From JAHIEZ01 sp964598275 (GTDB taxonomy: Bacteria > Patescibacteriota > Microgenomatia > UBA12405), in assembly GCA_964598275.1 (NCBI GenBank), contig CAZRAZ010000015.1:1-17947 (forward strand): a stretch of 17,947 nt of DNA, in the 5' to 3' direction. Position 1 is the stretch's first letter; every line of letters starts with the position of its first letter. The notes under the pieces are model-generated. The model was not told the DNA's origin and did no database searches. It was given only the letters and a program-made list of their open reading frames with translations. The position numbers were made by a program, and so were the translations under genes. Shown here piece after piece: positions 8,092 to 14,019 of the stretch.

Positions 8092-8095
8092 CAAA

Positions 8096-8716
8096 TTAAT
8101 GACTGATGATTTTGAGGCGACCGGAAGTAAAGACAGTGGTGTCGGCGGTGAGACTTTTGGCCTGAACGCAAATGAGGTGATTGCCGGTGCGGAATTGGAG
8201 AGGGTCGGAGACAACAACGGTATCGGCTTGGTTGGCAGTTTGAATTTCCGAACCCCAGATTTCGATACCGGCGGTCAGGTCGAATAAGCGAAGAAAGGCC
8301 AGACCGTTGCCGTTTAGTAATCTCATATTGGCTTCAAAATAGGCTTTGGATAAATTGGGAAAGTCGGCGGGGTTGAAATAAAATTCAGTGCCGGCAAGTT
8401 TGGTCCATTGATAAGCCAAAAGACTGCCGGAGCCGGGGACGGGGATATAGGAAGTTTGAGGCGAAGAGACGACAGAGACGGGAGAAGAGGTTGGGGCAGA
8501 AGCGGGCGAAGCGGCCGAAGAAGTGGCAAGCTGATCTTGAATGGCGAGCAGGTCGGTTTTAAGTTGATCGATTTTGGCTTGAAGTTCTGATTGGCCGGGG
8601 GTTGAAGAGGAAAGTGAGGGCGGCGGTTGGGGTTTGAAATAGAGATAGACGAAGGCCAGATTTAAAACAAGAAGGTTTATTATTAGGAAGGTAAAAATCA
8701 GTTTTTGCTTTTCCAT
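8096..8716 (-). CDS. Membrane-anchored coiled-coil protein with C-terminal beta-sandwich
   Basis: 206 residues, no named family recognised. Residues 7-27 form a single hydrophobic N-terminal anchor (LIFTFLIINLLVLNLAFVYL) with few charges before it. Residues 42-65 (SELQAKIDQLKTDLLAIQDQ) are a short coiled coil. Residues 66-88 are an Ala/Ser/Pro linker. Residues 90-206 alternate hydrophobic and polar residues in a pattern of beta strands (WTKLAGTEFYF, AYFEANMRLL, AFLRLFDLT, HLICVQAKSL, GRLKIIS) resembling a jelly-roll/ligand-binding sandwich. The topology suggests an extracytoplasmic domain held on a stalk. It ends 22 nt before the DUF4342 start, so the DUF4342 promoter overlaps its last codons. 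Its own extended -10 lies 9 nt before the ATG. Confidence 0.75.
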   Translation of the reverse strand: MEKQKLIFTFLIINLLVLNLAFVYLYFKPQPPPSLSSSTPGQSELQAKIDQLKTDLLAIQDQLATSSAASPASAPTSSPVSVVSSPQTSYIPVPGSGSLLAYQWTKLAGTEFYFNPADFPNLSKAYFEANMRLLNGNGLAFLRLFDLTAGIEIWGSEIQTANQADTVVVSDPLQFRTGNHLICVQAKSLTADTTVFTSGRLKIISH

Positions 8717-8725
8717 CTATAGTTT

Positions 8726-8734
8726 AATATATCA
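8726..8734 (-). promoter_or_regulatory. Extended -10 of the coiled-coil membrane protein gene
   Basis: Minus-strand TGATATATT (TG-n-TATATT) ends 9 nt before ATG 8716, predicting a leaderless or nearly leaderless mRNA. The same 9-mer occurs before the gene starting at 13969. Confidence 0.55.
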
Positions 8735-8749
8735 TTTTGATGGTCAAAA

Positions 8750-8777
8750 TTGCTTTTTATTATAAATAAGGTAGAAT
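8750..8777 (+). promoter_or_regulatory. Promoter of the RRM gene
   Basis: TTGCTT (8750-8755), a 16-nt spacer and TAGAAT (8772-8777) form a good sigma-70-type promoter. The predicted start near 8784 gives a leader of roughly 66 nt, the longest in the window. It is divergent from the membrane protein gene that starts at 8716. Confidence 0.6.
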
Positions 8778-8814
8778 AGAGATTGTAGAAAAGGTTCTGT
8801 CAAGTTTTTTGAAA

Positions 8815-8881
8815 AGAGGCCGCTACAGATTATTAGTTTTTTTTAATGCAATGGCAAAAAAATTGTACATCGGCGGCCTTT
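8815..8881 (+). promoter_or_regulatory. Possible start-codon-enclosing RNA structure of the RRM mRNA
   Basis: Leader bases 8815-8824 (core ggccgc, 8818-8823) can pair with 8872-8881 inside the coding region (core gcggcc, 8873-8878). This gives a 10-bp helix with six G-C pairs. Inside it, the U-run before 8845 can pair with the A-run at 8856-8861, which would put AUG 8851 in the loop. This could act as a cold- or protein-responsive switch. It is a paper fold only. Confidence 0.35.
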
Positions 8882-9186
8882 CTTTTGGAACGACCGATGA
8901 TTCTCTAGGAGCGGCATTCGCTCAAGCCGGAAACGTTGTTTCGGCTATAGTTATTAAGGATAAATTCTCTGGTAGATCCCGAGGATTTGGTTTTGTAGAA
9001 ATGTCTACCGATGAGGAAACTCAAGCGGCTATTGACATGTGGAACGACAAAGAACTTGATGGTAGAACCATTAAAGTAAACGAAGCCCGACCGATGGAAG
9101 ATCGTCCCCCTCGACGCGACAACTACTCTCGAAGTGGTCCTCGCGGCGGCGGCGGTGATTACAACAGCGGTGGCGGTGGATACTAA
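8851..9186 (+). CDS. RRM-domain RNA-binding protein with Gly-rich tail
   Basis: A 111-residue protein with one RNA recognition motif, likely a cytoplasmic RNA chaperone similar to cyanobacterial Rbp proteins. RNP2 is LYIGGL (5-10) and RNP1 is RGFGFVEM (44-51), with the aromatic residues that stack on RNA (Y6, F46, F48) present. Residues 1-79 cover the full beta-alpha-beta-beta-alpha-beta fold. Residues 80-111 form an Arg/Pro then Gly-rich tail (PRGGGGDYNSGGGGY), typical of nucleic-acid-binding disordered tails. An upstream in-frame ATG at 8809 exists but MAKKLYIGG is the family-typical start. It is transcribed alone from 8750-8777 and ends in a strong terminator. The long leader with a possible start-codon hairpin suggests post-transcriptional control, perhaps by temperature or by the protein itself (inference). 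Confidence 0.92.
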   Translation: MAKKLYIGGLSFGTTDDSLGAAFAQAGNVVSAIVIKDKFSGRSRGFGFVEMSTDEETQAAIDMWNDKELDGRTIKVNEARPMEDRPPRRDNYSRSGPRGGGGDYNSGGGGY

Positions 9187-9200
9187 TCTAACCGTTTCTT

Positions 9201-9236
9201 AAAAAAATCCCCTGCGATAAGCGGGGGATTTTTGTT
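9201..9236 (+). terminator. Intrinsic terminator of the RRM gene
   Basis: AAAAATCCCC and GGGGATTTTT pair, extended inside by GC/GC around a GATAA loop, followed by a T-rich tract. The stem is about 12 bp with a GC core and lies 15 nt after the stop codon. Confidence 0.85.
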
Positions 9237-9247
9237 TGGAAATTTGG

Positions 9248-9256
9248 TGTTATGAT
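9248..9256 (+). promoter_or_regulatory. Extended -10 of the triple zinc-ribbon gene
   Basis: TGTTATGAT (TG-n-TATGAT) ends 6 nt before ATG 9263, predicting a leaderless mRNA. The upstream in-frame ATG at 9236 would require the start to lie within the preceding terminator's tail, so it is rejected. Confidence 0.55.
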
Positions 9257-9262
9257 AAAAGC

Positions 9263-9802
9263 ATGGAAAAAGAAAATAACGAAGTTTGTCCAAAATGCGG
9301 CGCGGTGTTGGGCGAAGTGGTGGAAACGCCGACAGGAAGGAAACTGCAACGTTGCAGTAAGGGATCGTGGAACACGGAAACTAAAAAAAGCGAGGGCTGT
9401 GATTATGTGAAATGGTTGGAAATAGAACCAAAGGAACTTGATGAAAAATGCCCTAAGTGCGGCGCCCCTTTAGTTTTGCAAGTGACCAGATTTGGCAAAA
9501 AGATGAAAAAATGTTCTAAGGGTGGCTGGGATAAGGAGGCTAAGCAGGCGACAGGGTGTGATTATATTGAATGGATCAACGGCACAACGGAAAAATTGGA
9601 TGAAAAATGCCCTAAGTGCGGAGAAGATTTAGTATTATATACAACTGTTAACGGAAAAAGAATGAAGAAGTGCTCGACGTCGGGTTGGGATCGAGAGGCA
9701 AAAAAAGCGACCGGTTGTGACTATATTGAATGGCTGAAAACGGAGAGGCAAGTTAGTAACGGGGAGGAATATCTGCCGCCGGAGCCGGGAGAAGAAGGCT
9801 AA
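9263..9802 (+). CDS. Triple topoisomerase-type zinc-ribbon protein
   Basis: A 179-residue protein made almost only of three tandem zinc ribbons of about 53 residues. Each has C-P-K-C-G, about 17 residues, C-S, about 14 residues, and G-C-D-Y. The Cys sets are 9/12/31/46, 63/66/84/99 and 116/119/137/152. Each repeat ends in Y-[IV]-[EK]-W-[IL]. This resembles the C4 zinc fingers at the C-terminus of bacterial topoisomerase I (zf-C4_Topoisom), which bind single-stranded DNA, but no topoisomerase catalytic domain is encoded. The protein likely binds nucleic acid. Repeats 2 and 3 share a 23-nt identical DNA stretch (9440-9462 and 9599-9621, 159 nt apart), pointing to fairly recent duplication. The acidic tail (PPEPGEEG) may be disordered. 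The stop codon overlaps the start of a perfect palindromic terminator. Confidence 0.85.
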   Translation: MEKENNEVCPKCGAVLGEVVETPTGRKLQRCSKGSWNTETKKSEGCDYVKWLEIEPKELDEKCPKCGAPLVLQVTRFGKKMKKCSKGGWDKEAKQATGCDYIEWINGTTEKLDEKCPKCGEDLVLYTTVNGKRMKKCSTSGWDREAKKATGCDYIEWLKTERQVSNGEEYLPPEPGEEG

Positions 9803-9832
9803 AAAAGTTCACCTCCGGAGGTGAACTTTTTT
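9801..9832. terminator. Perfect 32-nt palindromic bidirectional terminator
   Basis: AAAAAAGTTCACCTCC followed by its exact reverse complement forms a 16-bp inverted repeat with no spacer. The A-run and T-run make it a terminator in both directions: for the zinc-ribbon gene on the plus strand and for the permease relic that ends at 9834 on the minus strand. The TAA of the zinc-ribbon gene is its first part. Confidence 0.9.
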
Positions 9833-9833
9833 T

Positions 9834-10010
9834 CTATTCGTAGCGTAAGGCGTCGATCGGATTGAGAATACTGGCTTTTTTGGCCGGATACCAACCAAAG
9901 AGAATGCCAACAGAAGCAGAAACGGAGACGGCCAAAAAGATTGATTTGAAACTGACAACAAAGGGAATGGACATGAAGTTGACATTGGTTTCAAAAAGGA
10001 TAAGAATGTT
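9834..10010 (-). pseudogene. C-terminal relic of a MacB/FtsX-type ABC transporter permease
   Basis: Only about 58 codons remain. They show the hallmark last transmembrane helix and tail of MacB-like permeases: IPFVVSFKSIFLAVSVSASV, then GILFGWYPAKKASILNPIDA and LRYE before the stop at 9834. The family consensus is V-G-x-x-F-G-x-Y-P-A-x-K-A-A-x-L-x-P-I-x-A-L-R-Y-E. Upstream of about 10010 the frame stays open but loses similarity (a His/Asn/Ser-rich stretch) and overlaps the start of the plus-strand gene at 10017. The N-terminal coiled domain, the other helices and the ATPase partner are absent. It is therefore a truncated remnant, probably cut when the plus-strand gene was inserted or rearranged here. 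The surviving C-terminus is intact in frame, which suggests a single deletion and not slow decay. Confidence 0.8.
9979..10006 (+). promoter_or_regulatory. Promoter of the lamin-tail protein gene, inside the permease relic
   Basis: A perfect TTGACA (9979-9984), 16 nt, then TAAGAA (10001-10006; 17 nt would give AAGAAT). The -10 is weak. The start codon at 10017 lies 10 nt after it, again implying almost no leader. The promoter sequence is antisense to former permease codons. Confidence 0.4.
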
Positions 10011-10016
10011 ACTAGA

Positions 10017-11558
10017 ATGCGACGAATATTTTGTGTTGTTTTGATTTTGGCCGTTGCTTTGGAAATGACGATGGTGTTGAAAAAGCAACCGGTAAGAGCG
10101 GCAGATCCGGTGGTAATGCTGGATGAGTTTGTAGCTTATCCAAATTCAGGAGGTGAAGAGTGGATAGAACTTTTAAACCCGAGCCAAAGTACCGCTCTGG
10201 ACCTGACTGGTTGGAGGTTTGTAATTTATCAGGGACCGGAGAATAATTATACTTATTATTATTCACAAGATCTAAGCGGCAGTGTGCCGCGGGGAGGATT
10301 TTTAACTTTCACCGTAGGCAACGGAACTACCATGCCCAACGATGGAGCTTGCTTAGTGATTTTTAGAAGTGACACGGATAGCGTTTACGCAGTAAAATAC
10401 GGGAATGGAAGTTGCGATGCGGGAGCCGGAGAACAGGATGCCAGTGCTGTTGCCATAGAACAAGGCAAATCAATTTATTACAACCTGGACGAACAGACGT
10501 GGAATTTGGCTACAGCTTCTACCCGTGGCTGGTGTAACCCGGGCAGCGGAGACTGCCCGACAATTAGTACCATAACCAGTCAGTTGACAAGTGAGGATGT
10601 GGCTACCAACCTGGGAGATCAAATTGATTTTTCAAGAATTTCGGGGTTGTATTTTCAAAAAAGCCAAGGAGGAGAGAATATCGGCAAAATAACTTTTTTG
10701 GCGGAGATGAATTTTACCGACCGGGATGCGTTAACCTGGATGCAAAGTTTGGACACTAAATTGAGCATTTCCCAGGGAATTATCACTCTTGACGCTGACT
10801 TAATTAAAAATTTGACCGATACACAAGCGTCTTTGACAATGTATAACATTACTTTAAATAATCCTAAAATTCTGGTTGACGGCCAGGACGACACGGGGGG
10901 GATTGTATCCGGTTTGACTTATGATCAAAGTGCCCACACTTTGGTATTCACCGCGGCCCACTTTACCACCTTTACCGCGGCGGAAAACACCGGTTCGGTA
11001 AGCGGAACGACTGCCAATTACAACACCAGCCCTCACGCTTGTGGAGATTGGCCGCCATTGAATGCGCCGAAATTGTTTCAGATTGACACTACCGCCAATT
11101 CAGCCACTTTATACTTTATGCCGGTAACAAATTATCTTTCTTATTACTATATTGCCTATGGGTTTAAGGAAGGTGACTGGCGTTTTGGCACTCAATTTGA
11201 TTCAACTCAAAAATTAGGAGTGGTTAGCACAACCATCAAGGCGCTTTCTCCAAATACGACTTATTATTTTACGGTTAGAGGAGGCAACGGTTGCGCCCCG
11301 GGAAACTGGTCTAATTACTTATCAGCTAAGACTGAAAGCTTAGCTCCACCGGTAGCGGTAAAAGAAGATCCGATAGAAGAAGAAATACCCGAATCGGGGC
11401 TAAGTCCAACTTCGGAGTCGTCTTTGGAAATACTGACAAAGCCGGAACCGAGTCAAATTGTTCAATCTCCCGAAGTGCCGGATTACATACCGCCGGCAGT
11501 TATCGAAAGTCTTTCTTTTTGGCAAAGAATTGTTAATTTTTTGGGGAATTTATTTTAA
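10017..11558 (+). CDS. Secreted lamin-tail / Fn3 surface protein
   Basis: 513 residues. Residues 1-28 are a signal peptide ending near VRAA. Residues 31-165 match a lamin-tail domain: MLDEFVAYPNSGGEEWIELL then NPSQ and LDLTGWRF. Cysteines at 112, 133, 173 and 180 may form disulfides. Residues 200-320 are a beta domain that ends in FTAAHFTTFTA; the same HFTTF motif closes the ZU5-like domain of the 1512-residue protein. Residues 347-439 form a fibronectin type III-like domain (SPNTTYYFTVRGGNG is the usual tyrosine corner region). Residues 440-495 are an acidic Pro/Ser/Glu linker. The protein ends with SFWQRIVNFLGNLF, nearly the same tail as the 1512-residue protein. Lamin-tail domains in bacteria mostly occur in secreted or surface proteins and may bind protein or nucleic acid. 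It converges on the cohesin gene with only 19 nt between stops. Confidence 0.82.
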   Translation: MRRIFCVVLILAVALEMTMVLKKQPVRAADPVVMLDEFVAYPNSGGEEWIELLNPSQSTALDLTGWRFVIYQGPENNYTYYYSQDLSGSVPRGGFLTFTVGNGTTMPNDGACLVIFRSDTDSVYAVKYGNGSCDAGAGEQDASAVAIEQGKSIYYNLDEQTWNLATASTRGWCNPGSGDCPTISTITSQLTSEDVATNLGDQIDFSRISGLYFQKSQGGENIGKITFLAEMNFTDRDALTWMQSLDTKLSISQGIITLDADLIKNLTDTQASLTMYNITLNNPKILVDGQDDTGGIVSGLTYDQSAHTLVFTAAHFTTFTAAENTGSVSGTTANYNTSPHACGDWPPLNAPKLFQIDTTANSATLYFMPVTNYLSYYYIAYGFKEGDWRFGTQFDSTQKLGVVSTTIKALSPNTTYYFTVRGGNGCAPGNWSNYLSAKTESLAPPVAVKEDPIEEEIPESGLSPTSESSLEILTKPEPSQIVQSPEVPDYIPPAVIESLSFWQRIVNFLGNLF

Positions 11559-11577
11559 GGTCTTTTAAAAAAACAAG

Positions 11578-12579
11578 CTAGAGAGACAACAAGTGACTGA
11601 AGAAAATGAAAACATCGGACCATGCTTGGAGGATAAAACTGTTGACATATTTTAAGCTGATTAAAAACCAATTTAATAAATTTGGATTTTTTTGTTGAGT
11701 AATTTGATCTTTAAGCTGTTGTTGTCCCAAGACACTACCTTGTTGATAAAAATTCATTTTGGTAGCGTCGTCTTGTTGGCCGAGAATCTGGGGCCGGATA
11801 AGGGCCCCTTGAATTTTGGCTTCTTCGGCGGTAATTGACTCGGACAAAACGAGATAGGAAGCAGAAGCAAGTTCTTTTAGAACATTGGTGCCACGGCCAT
11901 CATTGGCCAGAACCATGGAACTGGGTAAAAAGTCGACTTTGGCTAAGCCGGGTGACTTACCTTTAAAGTAAACGGTGCCAAAAATACCATGATCAGAAAA
12001 AAAGCCCGGGTTAGGCAGGCCACCAGTGAGACGGGCATAACCAAGCTCGTTGTTGATTTCTTTTTGGACAAAAATTTCGGCAAAGGAATCTTGGGTGGAA
12101 ATGTCGACAACATCTAAGTTGGTGCTATCAAAACTGATATCAGCCTGGATAGCATTGATAGGTTGTTTGATGTCAACAATTTCGATTTTCATGGGGAAAA
12201 TTTCTCCAAGACGATATTGACCTTTGCTGGGGATGACAAAGGTGACAGTTTTTTCTACCGGGGGAAAACCAAACCTGAAAAGAATTTTGCTTTCGGCAAA
12301 AACAATCAAAAGAGAGATTGCTGATAATAAGAGAACAAGACCACCATTGGCCAGGGCCATTTTGAAACTGGAGGGAAAGATAGGCTCGTCGGGGCGCAGT
12401 TTTAGACCTGGTTTGAGACGGTAAGTGATACTGGGAAGGCTGGTGGGGGAGATAAGCCACCAGACAGGGTAGGCAAAGGCAACAAAGACACCAAAAATGG
12501 CCAGAAGGTGGAGAAAAAACCAAGAGACGATGGCTAAAATAATAATTCTAAAAAAAAGGCTTGGTAGCTTGGGTGTCAT
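11578..12579 (-). CDS. Membrane protein with extracytoplasmic cohesin-like domain
   Basis: 333 residues. A hydrophobic segment (about 8-43) and a second membrane helix (75-96, ANGGLVLLLSAISLLIVFAE) precede a cohesin-like beta-sandwich at about 111-245. Supporting features are Y-R-L-G-E-x-F-x-M-K-I-E-I (first strands), I-N-A-I-Q-A-D-I-S-F-D-S-T-N-L-D-V (the cohesin l-x-Y/F-D-x-x-x-L pattern), R-L-T-G-G-L-P-N-P-G, and G-I-F-G-T-V-Y-F-K-G-K-S-P-G-L-A-K-V-D-F. A Gln-rich linker (about 262-297) and a final hydrophobic stretch (302-333) follow, so both ends may be in the membrane. Cohesins bind dockerins. The gene just upstream, overlapping by ATGA at 12576-12579, encodes a dockerin-like module, which strongly suggests a cognate pair. 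No carbohydrate-active enzyme lies nearby, so the role need not be cellulosomal. Confidence 0.78.
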   Translation of the reverse strand: MTPKLPSLFFRIIILAIVSWFFLHLLAIFGVFVAFAYPVWWLISPTSLPSITYRLKPGLKLRPDEPIFPSSFKMALANGGLVLLLSAISLLIVFAESKILFRFGFPPVEKTVTFVIPSKGQYRLGEIFPMKIEIVDIKQPINAIQADISFDSTNLDVVDISTQDSFAEIFVQKEINNELGYARLTGGLPNPGFFSDHGIFGTVYFKGKSPGLAKVDFLPSSMVLANDGRGTNVLKELASASYLVLSESITAEEAKIQGALIRPQILGQQDDATKMNFYQQGSVLGQQQLKDQITQQKNPNLLNWFLISLKYVNSFILQAWSDVFIFFSHLLSL

Positions 12580-13361
12580 TTCTGTATATAGTATAACAAA
12601 ATAGACAGATCGATAAGATTACAACCATCATCGTAGTTAAGATCACAAACGAGGGGGAGTGAGGTGACTTGCTCTTGATTTAGGTTTTGGCGCCAATTGT
12701 CTACCCAAGTATTGACGGCAGAAAAAAGCTCGGAGAGGGTAAGATAATCGTCTTGGTTGGCGTCGAAAACGGCAATGATTGAAGGCAAGCGGGGTGTTGG
12801 TTGAGGAGTGGGAGGGATGGAGGGTAAAGTGAGAGTAAAAGCGGAAGGAATGGCGGTAGGAGCCAGAGAATCAGGCATGGGGGTATTGGTGGGAGCAGGA
12901 GTAGAGGTGGTGGGAGTAGAAGTTGGAGTAGGGGTATTGCTGGGAGCAGGAGTAGGAGTGAGAGTTGGAGTTGACGTTGGAGTAAGTGTGGGAATGGGGG
13001 TGTTGGTAGGAGTGGGAGTATTAGTGGGAGTGGGGGTAGGGGTAGAAGTGGGAGTGGGAGTATTAGTGGGAGTGGGAGTACCGATACAGGCGTAAGTATC
13101 AAATTCGCAAGCAATGTCGCAGGCGAGAGTGCCACCGGTGAGACCGAGAGACTGACAGGTTTGGCTATTTAGATTTTCGCCTTCACAATCTTCGGGGTGT
13201 TCAACCACTAAATCACCACAAACGGCGATTTTGATGGTGGCGGAAATCAAAACATCGAAAGCAGACTGACCGAGAGCGTTCTTTTTGATAAAAAGAAAAT
13301 AAAAGATAAAGACGAGACTAAGAGCGATAAAGGTGATTTTTTTTGACCTGAAAGAACTCAT
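12576..13361 (-). CDS. Secreted or anchored protein with Cys-rich module, Thr/Pro linker and dockerin-like C-terminus
   Basis: 261 residues. Residues 8-27 form a signal/anchor helix. Residues 48-92 carry a Cys-rich module of the type C-G-x-x-V-V-E-x-x-E-x-C-x-G, then CQSLGLTGGTLACDIAC and D-T-Y-A-C, seen in many secreted bacterial proteins. Residues 94-165 are a Thr/Pro repeat linker. The C-terminus has two Ca-binding dockerin-type loops: DANQDDYLTLSE (200-211), followed by a helix, and DLNYDDGCNLID (240-251), followed by LSILLYYIQ. This two-loop layout with a helix after each loop is the type I dockerin pattern, although the first loop has Ser at position 11 and Glu at position 12. Its start overlaps the preceding gene by ATGA (13358-13361) and its stop overlaps the cohesin gene likewise, so production of the three proteins should be coupled. 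Confidence 0.8.
   Translation of the reverse strand: MSSFRSKKITFIALSLVFIFYFLFIKKNALGQSAFDVLISATIKIAVCGDLVVEHPEDCEGENLNSQTCQSLGLTGGTLACDIACEFDTYACIGTPTPTNTPTPTSTPTPTPTNTPTPTNTPIPTLTPTSTPTLTPTPAPSNTPTPTSTPTTSTPAPTNTPMPDSLAPTAIPSAFTLTLPSIPPTPQPTPRLPSIIAVFDANQDDYLTLSELFSAVNTWVDNWRQNLNQEQVTSLPLVCDLNYDDGCNLIDLSILLYYIQK
12867..13082 (-). repeat. Low-complexity tandem repeat encoding a Thr/Pro linker
   Basis: Imperfect short tandem units (plus-strand ggagtgggagtattagtg and variants) encode T-P-T-P-T-N-T-P runs. The unit is a multiple of 3 in length, so gain or loss of units would keep frame and change linker length. Similar linkers separate modules in cellulosomal and glycosylated surface proteins. 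Confidence 0.75.
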
Positions 13362-13969
13362 TCATCTTCTTTGGTTTTTGATTTGACACTGATATCGATT
13401 TTAACAAAGCGGCGGATAATAAGAATGAGGTTAAAAAAAGCAATGATGCCAACGGCAACATATGTCCAGGGGGCATAAGTTTTGAAAAAAGAAAGAATAC
13501 GATAGTAAACGCCTTCAAAAAAATTGGCCGGAGCCACTTCGAAATAAAGTTTGGCGGCGGCGGCAACACCAACACTGGTGACACCCGATTCAACGGTTTT
13601 TAGAGGATGACCTTCTAGATAGGCAAAGTATTTCCCGGGAATGGTTTTAACGGGAAGGCTGATGGTAATTTCTACCCGTTGAGCGCCTCCCGGCAAAAGA
13701 TCAAAACTTTTGGGACTAAAGCTTAGCCAAGAAGCATCAGGTTTGAGCTCGGCTTGTTTTTCGTGATAGGTAATGGCGGCTTCATAGGTGGAGGGTTCGT
13801 CACCGGTGTTAAACACAGTTAAGGGTGGAAGTTTATAAATGGTACCCGGTTTTAGTATTTCATCAACAATAATTTTGCCGGTGCCGACACCGACACCAAC
13901 ACGAGCTAAAGCTGAAGACGGGAAAAGAAAAAGAGTGAAAAGAAAGATGATAAAAAAATAACGTTTCAT
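13358..13969 (-). CDS. TM-tethered beta-sandwich surface protein (WxL-interacting/DUF916-like layout)
   Basis: 203 residues. Residues 1-22 are a signal peptide (FPSSALA end). Residues 23-148 form an Ig-like or PapD-like beta-sandwich: V-G-x-G-T-G-K-I-I-V-D-E-x-L-K-P-G-x-x-Y near the start, VFNTGDEPSTYEA, then W-L-S-F-S-P-K-S-F-D-L-L-P-G-G-A-Q-R-V-E-I-T-I and P-G-K-Y-F-A-Y-L-E. Residues 166-186 are a membrane helix, followed by a short basic-then-acidic cytoplasmic tail (RRFVKIDISVKSKTKEDE). This N-out/C-in layout with a P-G-x-Y strand resembles the WxL-interacting (DUF916) proteins of Gram-positive WxL operons, but similarity is by pattern only. An in-frame ATG at 14008 exists; I choose 13969 because it gives the signal peptide directly and follows an extended -10. 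It is the first gene of the dockerin/cohesin operon. Confidence 0.75.
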   Translation of the reverse strand: MKRYFFIIFLFTLFLFPSSALARVGVGVGTGKIIVDEILKPGTIYKLPPLTVFNTGDEPSTYEAAITYHEKQAELKPDASWLSFSPKSFDLLPGGAQRVEITISLPVKTIPGKYFAYLEGHPLKTVESGVTSVGVAAAAKLYFEVAPANFFEGVYYRILSFFKTYAPWTYVAVGIIAFFNLILIIRRFVKIDISVKSKTKEDE

Positions 13970-13979
13970 AGCTGTTACT

Positions 13980-13988
13980 AATATATCA
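13980..13988 (-). promoter_or_regulatory. Extended -10 of the beta-sandwich/dockerin/cohesin operon
   Basis: Minus-strand TGATATATT ends 10 nt before ATG 13969 and is identical to the box before the gene at 8716. It predicts a leader of only a few nucleotides. Confidence 0.5.
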
Positions 13989-14019
13989 GGAAAAGAGGTT
14001 AGGAGCAATTAAGAAAAAA

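Noticed and set aside
8075..8092. Longer DUF4342 start at 8092
   Set aside because: An extended -10 covers these codons and points to a start at 8074; the extra residues are not family-like.
9236..9262. Longer start of the zinc-ribbon protein at 9236
   Set aside because: It begins in the tail of the preceding terminator and spans the extended -10.
12867..13082. CRISPR-like array
   Set aside because: The repeats are continuous, in frame, without spacers, and encode a Thr/Pro linker.
12808..13095. Open frame on the plus strand with Gly/Val repeats antisense to the dockerin gene
   Set aside because: It mirrors the Thr/Pro codon repeats; the minus-strand gene has a signal helix, Cys module and dockerin loops and fits the operon.
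13500..13545. Juxtamembrane YYRILSFFKTY as another copy of the R-[IL]-[LV]-N-F tail
   Set aside because: It precedes a TM helix, lacks the Asn, and is not at the C-terminus.
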